64,000 nucleotides of DNA, taken from Phycisphaerales bacterium (lineage in GTDB: Bacteria; Planctomycetota; Phycisphaerae; Sedimentisphaerales; Anaerobacaceae). Every line of letters begins with the position of its first letter. Position 1 is the stretch's first letter. The DNA lies in assembly GCA_003170415.1 (NCBI GenBank), contig PMZJ01000014.1:39489-103488 (forward strand), in the 5' to 3' direction. The notes under the pieces were generated by a model, which saw nothing but the letters and a program-made list of their open reading frames with translations, was not told the origin of the DNA and ran no database searches. Below are positions 25,764-33,542 of this stretch, one piece after another. Both the position numbers and the translations under genes were made by a program.

Positions 25764-26317
25764 GATATAATCCGGATATTTATCATAGGAGGTCGATCTG
25801 ATTAAAGGGATATGATTATTCGCAGCGCGGATATTATTTTATTACCGTTTGTACGCAGGGGCGATGGTGTCTATTCGGGGGAATTGAAAAAGACCGGATG
25901 GTTTTGAATGATGCGGGCAAAATGGTCGGTCGCTGGTGGAATGAATTAAAAAATAAATACGCCAATATCGAAATTGACGAATATGTGGTAATGCCGAATC
26001 ATTGTCACGGTATTATAAATATTGTTGGTTCCGTAGGGGCAGACCAATGTGTCTGCCCTGATAATATGGGCGAACACGCAGGTTCGCCCCTACAGGGACG
26101 GCCAATATATGAAATGATTCAATGGTTTAAAACAATGACAACCAACGAATATATTCGCAACGTGAAACAAAACCGTTGGGGACCATTTGACGGCAAATTG
26201 TGGCAACGCAATTATTACGAACAGATTATCCGTGATGAAACATCATTGCGACGTGTTCGCGAATATATCATTAATAACCCCCGTCAATGGCAACAGGATA
26301 AATTATTCGCAGAGTAA
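25760..26317 (+). pseudogene. REP-associated tyrosine transposase (RAYT) with one nonsense codon
   Basis: Reading from ATG 25760 gives the classical RAYT start (MRYNPDIYHRRSI), then a TGA at 25799-25801 where family members have Arg (CGA). After it the same frame continues as LKGYDYSQRGYYFITVCTQ to the end. The HUH motif (VVMPNHCHGII) and the catalytic Tyr region (QRNYYEQIIRDE) are intact. The next in-frame ATG (25898) would give 139 residues lacking the first strand of the fold. The gene also contains an in-frame GTAG-footed palindrome (26033-26093). RAYTs are Y1 transposases that process REP hairpins. Confidence 0.85.
26033..26093. repeat. Double-hairpin GTAG REP element inside the RAYT gene
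   Basis: Outer arms GTAGGGGC / GCCCCTAC enclose two hairpins (GGGCAGAC...GTCTGCCC and GGGCGAAC...GTTCGCCC). It is read in frame as VGADQCVCPDNMGEHAGSPL between the INIVGS and QGRPIYEM segments, so the host frame is preserved. Confidence 0.85.
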
Positions 26318-26327
26318 TGCATGCCTT

Positions 26328-28298
26328 TTAAATTACTATAAAACCTATTTCCTTCAGATATTCATAAGTTTTGTCATAAAACTTGGGATTGCGAGTTGGA
26401 TCTTCCGAATCACCCGGGGGGACCACTATGACCATGCCTTGGCGAGCACGCGTTAAAAGAACACGATATGCATTCTTTTGATAAATCTTACTCTCTGGCT
26501 TATTAATATGAGTCCAACGACTTCCACGAAACGACCAATGCTCCCAACCGTTTTTGGTATATCGAAAATCCGCATCCCATGTAACACAGGCCCAATCAAG
26601 TTCCAACCCCTGCACAGCAAATTCAGTGGCAACATCCTCAAGATAATACGATGAGCGCACATCGTCTTTATTATTAAGAAACCAGTGGATGGGATTCATT
26701 GGCGCTTTGACGAAAATAGCATGCGGCTTTAACCGTTCTGCTTGTGAAGATACAACAATTCCATATCGTTCGGAACCTCTCGCCTTCTTCTTCAGCCATT
26801 GCTTTGCTTTTTGAAGGTCTCGAGTAATAACTATCGGATATTTAGCTATTTTCCCCAAGGTATCACGAGCGTTTTCAACATCGAGATCTAGCAATTGCTT
26901 TATTAATAGCGAAACGTGCTCCGCCCGAAAGGAACGCATTGATACAGACAGATGCAGATCATCGTTGTATATAACATTTGGACGATCAGTCAATTTGTTT
27001 AATACTTCTCCTGCTCCATATTCGCTATCAGTTAATCGAGAAGACAAATAAATATGCCAGTCAGAAAACGACTTATTAAGCGATTCGAACCACTCGCCAA
27101 TTCCGGCTTCACCTATATTTATTTCTTGCCCACCACCTACAAGGCACACAATAACAGCCCAGTCCGAATGACGGTTAAGACAAGATACCAGAAACTCTGG
27201 CTCAGAGAGATTGAAATTAGGATTATTCTTTTTTCGGTGCATCCAACTTGAGGTCTGTTCCAAATTCCAAGCACGTTGAGCCTCATCAAATAATGCAACG
27301 TGTTCAATTGGTGGTGAAGAGTCGATAAGACAGTCATCACGGAAGTTGTGAACATTTTGAATAAAAGCTTTAACTTCGCTGAAAACTTTTCCTTTTTTGA
27401 TCCTCTTTCCGTGGGCTTTTTCGCGATCAACTTTGTCCCTAACTAACGCTTCTCGTAAAATCTTAACAAGTGGTCCATTGCCAGAAAGGAAAACACTGTA
27501 AAGAGCGTTTGATTTATCAATGTGCGTGGTCGCGATATTAAGACCGACCAAAGTTTTTCCAGAACCTGGAACACCTGTCACAAAACAGATAGATTTCCGG
27601 GACCTTTCTTTTGATTGGGTGATAATATTTGATATTGCTTCGGATGTACGGCTAAGATTAATTGCAAGTGCATCATTACGCGAAATATCGGTAACGGAGT
27701 GGCCATTATAAAGAGCCATTGCGGCTTCGATGATTGTAGGTGTTGGGCAATATCGCCCACTTTCCCAATGAGATTGATCAATGACTTTGCCTTCGGCAAA
27801 TAATAAAACATTTTTTATTATTTCAGCCAGTGAGTCCACATTACTTCTGATGGGGAAAAGCAGTTTGTCGTCATGTGGAGTAGTAAAAACGTTGTGGTCA
27901 GTGGATGGCGCTTTTGTAGCAACCAGAATTGGAGCTATAAAAGCATTGTGGCTGGTTTCATGAAAGTTCTTTAAATCCAGCGCGTAATCCCAAACTTGAT
28001 CAATTGCATAAGAAGGAAATTCTTTTTCTCCAATTTTAAATTCCAAGACAAAGATTACGGGACCGATAAGAATTACTACATCAATACGCTGCCCCATTCT
28101 TGGGATTGAATATTCGAAATAGATATGCCCCTGATGGGGCCTTAGAATTTTGCGAAGGATATTGATTTCTTCTATCCATGCATCGCGCTGGGTTTGTTCC
28201 AAAGAAAAATCATTGGTACGTGTTAATTTACCAAGAATTTCATCGGGTGTATATCTTAAGAAATCAGAAATTGGTTCCGAATAGTATGCCCTATTCAT
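26328..28298 (-). CDS. PD-(D/E)XK nuclease fused to SF1-type helicase (DUF2075 type)
   Basis: The 656-residue protein has an N-terminal nuclease-like module (residues 55-130) with the PD-(D/E)XK pattern: Asp73 (QRIDVV), Glu86-x-Lys88 (LEFKIG) and Gln101. A DUF2075/SF1 helicase follows, with Walker A GVPGSGKT (242-249), Walker [10 protein letters not shown] (Asp338, Glu339), and C-terminal motifs [10 protein letters not shown] (563-572) and [11 protein letters not shown] (611-621, arginine finger). This layout is seen in phage-defence and DNA-repair proteins. Its start overlaps the end of the 47-residue gene by 8 bases. The role is inferred; nothing in the sequence shows the trigger or target. 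Confidence 0.85.
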   Translation of the reverse strand: MNRAYYSEPISDFLRYTPDEILGKLTRTNDFSLEQTQRDAWIEEINILRKILRPHQGHIYFEYSIPRMGQRIDVVILIGPVIFVLEFKIGEKEFPSYAIDQVWDYALDLKNFHETSHNAFIAPILVATKAPSTDHNVFTTPHDDKLLFPIRSNVDSLAEIIKNVLLFAEGKVIDQSHWESGRYCPTPTIIEAAMALYNGHSVTDISRNDALAINLSRTSEAISNIITQSKERSRKSICFVTGVPGSGKTLVGLNIATTHIDKSNALYSVFLSGNGPLVKILREALVRDKVDREKAHGKRIKKGKVFSEVKAFIQNVHNFRDDCLIDSSPPIEHVALFDEAQRAWNLEQTSSWMHRKKNNPNFNLSEPEFLVSCLNRHSDWAVIVCLVGGGQEINIGEAGIGEWFESLNKSFSDWHIYLSSRLTDSEYGAGEVLNKLTDRPNVIYNDDLHLSVSMRSFRAEHVSLLIKQLLDLDVENARDTLGKIAKYPIVITRDLQKAKQWLKKKARGSERYGIVVSSQAERLKPHAIFVKAPMNPIHWFLNNKDDVRSSYYLEDVATEFAVQGLELDWACVTWDADFRYTKNGWEHWSFRGSRWTHINKPESKIYQKNAYRVLLTRARQGMVIVVPPGDSEDPTRNPKFYDKTYEYLKEIGFIVI

Positions 28299-28434
28299 CT
28301 GTGATTATCTCGTCGGATATCACAACCAGTTTGCTGTTTCCCTGTCTTAGAAGAACGAGCCAGATTCCGCCGCCTGACTGCCAGGTTTCACCTGAAAGCG
28401 CTTCCGCGATTTGTTTTGCCTGTAATTCGTTCAT
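28291..28434 (-). CDS. 47-residue protein coupled to the nuclease-helicase
   Basis: The frame is open to 28506, but ATG 28434 ([16 protein letters not shown]) is preceded by AAGGA at acceptable spacing. It gives a compact 47-residue protein with a short helix, a GGGIWLVLL strand and an acidic end (SDEIITDE). Its last 8 bases overlap the start of the helicase gene, a strong sign of translational coupling and joint function. No family was recognised. It could be a regulator, antitoxin-like partner or small-molecule sensor of the helicase, but these are guesses. Confidence 0.65.
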   Translation of the reverse strand: MNELQAKQIAEALSGETWQSGGGIWLVLLRQGNSKLVVISDEIITDE

Positions 28435-28722
28435 TCTTTTCAATTCCTTGTAATCCGCGATTAAATTTCCCGACCCCACAATACCGCAAACCCCGCTTCT
28501 TTTCAACAGCTAAAAGCCGTCCCAAGAATTGACAATCGGCATTCGGCAATCGAAAATCGGAAATGAAAGCACCCTTATTTTCAGCTCAAAAACGAACTTG
28601 CCCTTCATTCGACACACACAAAAAGGAGGGGCAACAAGGGGCAAGTAGGGGCAACTAAAAACATTCTTATACTAACATTAGACAAACTGCGCTTCGGGTC
28701 ATAACTTTTTAACAAAGTCGGG
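28435..28722. other. Intergenic region between the nuclease-helicase operon and yebC
   Basis: It contains a heptamer array (28533-28567) and repeated GGGGCAA words (28625-28660). No gene or RNA was recognised. The leftward operon promoter must lie here but no clear consensus is visible. Confidence 0.4.
28533..28567. repeat. Heptamer array
   Basis: CAATCGG, CATTCGG, CAATCGA, AAATCGG, AAATGAA: five units with a strict 7-bp period. Confidence 0.7.
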
Positions 28723-28751
28723 TTGTGAATTGACGCGGGAGAAGGTATAAT
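28723..28751 (+). promoter_or_regulatory. yebC promoter
   Basis: TTGTGA (28723-28728), a 17-bp spacer, TATAAT (28746-28751), 51 bases ahead of the yebC start. Confidence 0.6.
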
Positions 28752-28802
28752 CAATTGTTAGTAGCGTAAAGCGTATAGTCAGGATATTGGCGAGGAACGG
28801 AT

Positions 28803-29555
28803 ATGTCAGGACATTCGCATTGGTCAACTATAAAGCACAAAAAGGCGTCGGCGGACGCGAAACGCGGCAAGTCGTGGAGCAAGGTTGCGCGAATGATAAT
28901 TATGGCGGCCAGGAAGGGCGGAGGGGACCCGAACTCGAACGTGTCGCTGCGATACGCGATAGACAAGGCCAAGTCGGTGAATATGCCGAAGGACACGATA
29001 GATAAGGCGATAAAGAAGGCGACCGGCGGGGCCGACGGGGTCAATTTCGAGGAGATGATTTATGAGGGCTATGGCCCGAAGGGCGTCGCGGTAATGGTGG
29101 ACGTGCTGACGGACAATCGTACCCGCACCGTTGCGGAGGTAAAGAAGATGTTCGAACGTCATGGCGGGGCACTCGGCGCGACCGGATGCGTCGGGTGGAT
29201 GTTCCATAAGAAGGGGCTGATTACAGTAAAGACGGAGGCGGCGAAAGAGGACGATTTGATGGAGATAGCACTGGGAGCCGGTGCGGAGGATATGCGGGAC
29301 GTCGGGGGGATTTACGAGATAACCTGTTTGCCTGCGGCTTTTGAGGGGTTGAAGAAGGCGCTGGAGGCAAAGTCGATACCGATGGAGATGGCGGAAGTTT
29401 CGATGGTGCCGACGAACGAGATTCCGATAAGCGACTCGGAGACGGCGAGGAAGATTGTGGCGTTGATGGATGAGTTCGAGGACCACGACGACGTTCAAAA
29501 CGCATACGCCAACTTCAACATTCCGGATGATATAATGGCGAAGGTTTCGTCGTAG
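28803..29555 (+). CDS. yebC: YebC/PmpR-family protein
   Basis: The 250-residue protein opens with the family signature MSGHSHWSTIKHKKASADAK and continues with the conserved GGGDPNSNVSLRYAIDKAKS and GYGPKGVAVMVDVLTDNRTR blocks. YebC-family proteins were long called transcription regulators; some members help ribosomes through polyproline stretches. The product is cytoplasmic. Here it is monocistronic, not followed by ruvC as in many bacteria, with its own promoter at 28723. It is convergent with the O-antigen ligase gene. Confidence 0.95.
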   Translation: MSGHSHWSTIKHKKASADAKRGKSWSKVARMIIMAARKGGGDPNSNVSLRYAIDKAKSVNMPKDTIDKAIKKATGGADGVNFEEMIYEGYGPKGVAVMVDVLTDNRTRTVAEVKKMFERHGGALGATGCVGWMFHKKGLITVKTEAAKEDDLMEIALGAGAEDMRDVGGIYEITCLPAAFEGLKKALEAKSIPMEMAEVSMVPTNEIPISDSETARKIVALMDEFEDHDDVQNAYANFNIPDDIMAKVSS

Positions 29556-29566
29556 TTTTGCCGGGG

Positions 29567-31876
29567 TTAGCGGAGAGTTTTTTGTTCGAGGTCATTTATT
29601 CGCTGGGTCGCGAAGAAATATTTATCCTCATCAAGTCGGCTGATGGTTTTTCTGCCTGGGTACATCAGCTTGAACTGTTCGCGGAAGCCATTTTCAATCT
29701 GCACGGCTGTTTTGTAATTTTGCAGGGCAAAATCCGTTTGGCCAAGGTCTTCGGCGATTTGGGCGAGGCGGAGGCGCAGGTCGGCGTCGCCGGGGTAAAG
29801 CGAGACGGCGATAGAGGCGCTATCGAGGGCTTTATTTAGCCATAAGTTGTTTTGGCCGGACTGCGAGCGTGCGTAGAGAGAATACATTTCGGCAAGCACA
29901 TCAAAATTTTTGTAATCCTGGGGATTTCTCTGTGCGGCGGTAAAGAGCGCCTGTTCGGCGTTATTGAGTATTTGCTCTTTTTGTGCATCGGAGCGGAAGA
30001 AATCCTGGATGTAGAGCCGGCCATTCATAGCCGGGGCGTCGGGGCTGAGAGGGTCATCATCTGTGGCGGCGTCGAGGAAGTTGTGGGCAAGCTGGGCCTG
30101 ACCGAGTTCCACCGGAGAGCGGGAGGCGGCGATTTCGGCGGTGCTTTTCGCGACGGGAATAAGGGCGTAGTTGAAATATGCGAAACCGATTACCAGGGTA
30201 ACCATAACAGCGGCGGATTTGAGCCAGATTGGCGAGGGTGCCGCGGGTCTTTGCCGGTCTTGTGGTTTGGAATCCACAGCGATAAGGCAGGCGATCATGG
30301 CGAAAAAGGCGGTGAGGATTCCCGGCTCGAAAATGGCGAAGTCGATGAGGTTGTGAATTATGACGCCGAGGATGCCGCAAAAGAGGGCGACGGCGGTGAG
30401 GCGTGTGTTTTGCAGGTTGTATTCTTTTGGAGAGGTTTGCAGGGTTTTTACAAACAGAGCGAAGCCGACGGCGAAGGCAGCGGCGGGGGCTATGTAGGCA
30501 GTAAACAGGACGTATAGTTTTTCATCGAAAGTTTCCGCGGTGTTCTGGGGCAGTGTGAAGGGGCGAAGGATGATAATGACCATCGCGGTGATGATGGCGC
30601 AGAGAGTGGCGAGGTTTGCGAACCTGCGGTTTGGCGGGGTTTTGAGGGTTTTAGGGTCGGCCAATGATGTTCGCCAAAGCGGCGAGAGAATGATTATGAG
30701 AAAGCCGAGGAGGGCGAGCGGGCCGAACTGGGTGAGGATGCTGAGGACGAAGCAGTGCGGGTCGGAGACGGTTTCGGGAGCGGCGGAAGGTTTATATTGA
30801 GGATAAAAGGACGAGAAGTTTCCGCCGCCTACGCCGGTAAGGTGGTGGTCGAGGAACATTTGCGCCGAGGCGTTCCAGTATTGCCACCTGACGAGCATCG
30901 AGTTTCCGCCGGGGAGTCGGCCGAATTTGAGGCCGAACCAGGCGACGAGCGGGACGAGAGCGATAGCGCCGATGACGCAGGCGGTGAGGATGATATTTTT
31001 GGATAGTTTAGGCCTGGCACTACGTAAGAGAAAAGCGAAGATTGCGACGACGATAAGAAATGCGGAGATAGCGCCTTTGCTGCGGGTTATGAACAGACCG
31101 AAAAGGATGACGGCGAGGACAATGGCGGCGAGGGCGCGGTTGCCGGAAAGATTTGGGAAGGATTTGCGATTTTTAAGCAGCTCGGCCAATAGGGCGATGG
31201 CGGCGAAGGATGTAAGAATGGCGAAGGAGCCCGCGGAGTTGCCCGTAGTGAAAAAGGAGCGGACATCTTTGGAATAGAGGCGGTATTCGAGGAGGACATT
31301 ATTGAAGGAATTTTTCTCGATGCCGAGCTGCTGGAGCATAGCGTCGGGGTCGTCCTGGTACTGCTGAATGAGGAGGTCGTTTTCGACGAAGAACTGGTCG
31401 GCTGACTGGAAGGCGGCGACGAAACCGAGAGAGGCGAGGGTAATGAGGAGGATTTTAATTTTGGCGTGGGAGTCAAGGAGATGTGCGAGCATTACCGCCA
31501 TAAGGATGGGGGCCAGGAGGGTTACGGCAGAGGTGATTGCGGCGCGTTTGTTGGCGGCATAGAAGGCGGCGAGTATCAGCCCCGTGAGGAGTATTGCCAG
31601 TCCTGTACCCATAGCCGTAATTTTGAATGGGGGTCGTCCGCTGAAAAGTTTGGCAAGGCACCAGAGGAGGAAGGCGAAAATAAGCGTCCCCGAGAGGCAC
31701 AGCGAATAAACGGTGTCGTTTATCGCGGCCTGTAGGGGCATGGACTGGGGGACAGGGGCTTCGGAACTTATAGCACGAAGAACGATTACGGCAATGCAGC
31801 AAATGAATAGAATTGTTTCGAGCAGTGGGAGGAATTTGGTTTTTGAATTATCAATTTTTGTTTTCGTATCGGTCAT
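29567..31876 (-). CDS. O-antigen ligase/polymerase-family protein with C-terminal TPR region
   Basis: The 769-residue membrane protein has about 12-14 helices in residues 15-540. The Wzy/WaaL-type signature loop is HHLTGVGGGNFSSFYPQYKP followed by DPHCFVLSILTQFG. A C-terminal soluble region (about 560-769) has TPR-like repeats (LNNAEQALFTAAQRNPQDYK, ALDSASIAVSLYPGDADLRL). Such proteins join or polymerise lipid-linked sugars on the outer face of the inner membrane. Its first 26 bases overlap the glycosyltransferase gene, which makes the first sugar-lipid intermediate of such pathways. It is the last gene of the proS operon. Confidence 0.87.
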   Translation of the reverse strand: MTDTKTKIDNSKTKFLPLLETILFICCIAVIVLRAISSEAPVPQSMPLQAAINDTVYSLCLSGTLIFAFLLWCLAKLFSGRPPFKITAMGTGLAILLTGLILAAFYAANKRAAITSAVTLLAPILMAVMLAHLLDSHAKIKILLITLASLGFVAAFQSADQFFVENDLLIQQYQDDPDAMLQQLGIEKNSFNNVLLEYRLYSKDVRSFFTTGNSAGSFAILTSFAAIALLAELLKNRKSFPNLSGNRALAAIVLAVILFGLFITRSKGAISAFLIVVAIFAFLLRSARPKLSKNIILTACVIGAIALVPLVAWFGLKFGRLPGGNSMLVRWQYWNASAQMFLDHHLTGVGGGNFSSFYPQYKPSAAPETVSDPHCFVLSILTQFGPLALLGFLIIILSPLWRTSLADPKTLKTPPNRRFANLATLCAIITAMVIIILRPFTLPQNTAETFDEKLYVLFTAYIAPAAAFAVGFALFVKTLQTSPKEYNLQNTRLTAVALFCGILGVIIHNLIDFAIFEPGILTAFFAMIACLIAVDSKPQDRQRPAAPSPIWLKSAAVMVTLVIGFAYFNYALIPVAKSTAEIAASRSPVELGQAQLAHNFLDAATDDDPLSPDAPAMNGRLYIQDFFRSDAQKEQILNNAEQALFTAAQRNPQDYKNFDVLAEMYSLYARSQSGQNNLWLNKALDSASIAVSLYPGDADLRLRLAQIAEDLGQTDFALQNYKTAVQIENGFREQFKLMYPGRKTISRLDEDKYFFATQRINDLEQKTLR

Positions 31877-32960
31877 TTTTAGCGGTCGATTCCAGAACAG
31901 CGATAATTAACAGGACCAGAATGGTCTGGGCGAAGATAAGTATAGCACCGGCTAAATTGACCTGGTAGAGAAAAGTTGCGCCGATGCCTGTGGTGAGGGT
32001 GGCCAGATAGAGGGTCAGGACGGTCTGGGTGTCGGTGAGGCCGAGTTTTCGCAGGCGGTGAGAGAAATGCTGAGTGTCGCCGACGAACGGGGATTTACCC
32101 TGGCTTAGCCGAAGGGCGGTTACGGTGACAAAATCATAAAGCGGAACAGCCATTGAGATGAGGGGGATTAGGACGGGATACCAGGGGCCTGATGCGGCCT
32201 GATGATAATAAGTTGTTCTAAGGGAGATAACGGCGAGGAGAAAACCGAGAGGCAGTGAGCCGGCGTCGCCCATAAAGATTTTGGCTGGCGGGAAATTGAA
32301 GACGAGGAAACCGAGAAGTGTTCCGATGAAGAGCAATGCCAGGGCGCCGATGAAGACCTGGCCGCTGAGGGCGGCGGCGGTGAAAAGAATCGCGGCGACG
32401 ATTGAGGCGATGCCTGCTGCGGCGCCATCCATATTATCGAGGAAATTGAATACGTTGATGATGAGGACAATCCAGACGGTGGAGAGCATAGATGTGATGA
32501 GTTTGCTGTGGATGAAAAATTCGAGGCGGATATTGGCGGCAAAAGCGGCAACGAAGGCGATGGCGAACTGAACTATGAGCTTGAAGTATGGGCCGAGGCG
32601 TTTTTTGTCGTCCCAGAGGCCGAGGGCAAACAGGGCGAGGGTACAGAAAATGACGATGATGAGCTGGTTTGTTCTGCCGATGAAGCCGGGGGCGTGAATG
32701 GCGGCGGACTTGTCGAGGGCAAGTCGGCCCGGCTCGACTAAGAATTTTACGATTAAAATGCCCGCGACAAGAAAGAGGAGAATTGTTGCCACGATTGATA
32801 TGCCGCCTCCGAGGGCGATTGTTGAGCGGTGGTATCTGTCTTCGGTGGGGCGGGCGACGAAGCCGACGCGCGTGGTGAGATTTTTGGCAAGCCAGGTCAG
32901 AACAGCAGACGCCGTGAATGACGTGGCGAGCAGGATTATTGCCAGATAGGTTAGTGTCAC
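31851..32960 (-). CDS. MraY/WecA-type polyprenyl-phosphate sugar-1-phosphate transferase
   Basis: This family-4 glycosyltransferase has about eleven membrane helices and the family's cytoplasmic motifs: FNFLDNMDGAAAGIA (catalytic Asp residues) and IFMGDAGSLPLGFLL. It should transfer a sugar-1-phosphate, probably a HexNAc, to undecaprenyl phosphate to start a surface polysaccharide. I place the start at GTG 32960. GGAG lies upstream, and GTGA overlaps the stop of the DUF4416 gene, which is typical coupling. An upstream ATG (32987) would overlap by 31 bases and is less likely. Confidence 0.88.
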   Translation of the reverse strand: MTLTYLAIILLATSFTASAVLTWLAKNLTTRVGFVARPTEDRYHRSTIALGGGISIVATILLFLVAGILIVKFLVEPGRLALDKSAAIHAPGFIGRTNQLIIVIFCTLALFALGLWDDKKRLGPYFKLIVQFAIAFVAAFAANIRLEFFIHSKLITSMLSTVWIVLIINVFNFLDNMDGAAAGIASIVAAILFTAAALSGQVFIGALALLFIGTLLGFLVFNFPPAKIFMGDAGSLPLGFLLAVISLRTTYYHQAASGPWYPVLIPLISMAVPLYDFVTVTALRLSQGKSPFVGDTQHFSHRLRKLGLTDTQTVLTLYLATLTTGIGATFLYQVNLAGAILIFAQTILVLLIIAVLESTAKNDRYENKN

Positions 32961-33493
32961 GTTTTCAGTTGCTCCATTAAACGGCAACGTACTTTTGTTA
33001 AGAAATTCTGATAGCAGGACTGCCTGTAGTCAGGGAACGTATATTCAAAATGTCGCCAGCGGCCTTTTTCATACATAAGCGTAACTTCCGCGAACATTTT
33101 ATTGCCGATGTAGATGCGATGCGAGAAGTTTTTCGTTGAGGCGAGAATCAGTTTTGATGGCTCGATAATTCCCGGGTCGAGATTTACCGGCCGAGGCAGG
33201 GAAAGCTTTAGTGAATCGGCAAGTTGTTGTTCGAGAGAATTGGTATCGTGCTTTATTTGTGCAAGTTTGCCGGGATCGATGAGTTTTTCGATTGAGACAA
33301 ATTGCCGCAAGGCGTTTGGGCCGATTTCATCTTTGTAATAATCGGTCTGGGTGAAGGGCCAGATGTCGCTTTTAAGGTCGATTATGCCAAAAGATTTGCT
33401 TATCGCCTTCACTGCCTCGGCAAGGGCGGTTTCATTCGCGGCTAAGATGCCGATTATCAATTTGACGGGTTGAGGGTTTCGCAGTTCCCACAT
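32957..33493 (-). CDS. DUF4416 family protein
   Basis: The 178-residue protein matches DUF4416 in its KLIIGILAAN opening and in the blocks SDIWPFTQTDYYKDEIGPNA, FVSIEKLIDPGKLAQIKHDT, VNLDPGIIEPSKLILASTKN and FSHRIYIGNKMFAEVTLMYE. It ends with the YTFPDYRQ motif. Function unknown. ATG 33493 is preferred because the codons upstream are repeat-derived (33500-33528). The stop overlaps the next start (GTGA). It sits between proS and two surface-polysaccharide genes. Confidence 0.88.
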   Translation of the reverse strand: MWELRNPQPVKLIIGILAANETALAEAVKAISKSFGIIDLKSDIWPFTQTDYYKDEIGPNALRQFVSIEKLIDPGKLAQIKHDTNSLEQQLADSLKLSLPRPVNLDPGIIEPSKLILASTKNFSHRIYIGNKMFAEVTLMYEKGRWRHFEYTFPDYRQSCYQNFLTKVRCRLMEQLKT

Positions 33494-33499
33494 ATAAAA

Positions 33500-33528
33500 G
33501 CCACAGAGGGCACAGAGCACACAGAGAG
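33500..33528. repeat. CACAGAG phrase repeat in the DUF4416 leader
   Basis: Three units at roughly 10-bp spacing (CCACAGAGGG, CACAGAGCA, CACAGAGAG) between proS and the DUF4416 start codon. It belongs to the period-10 class. Confidence 0.65.
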
Positions 33529-33542
33529 TTAATTTAGAACTG

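Noticed and set aside
29836..31802. Many overlapping rightward and leftward frames across the O-antigen ligase gene
   Set aside because: All are out-of-frame shadows of the 769-residue membrane protein.
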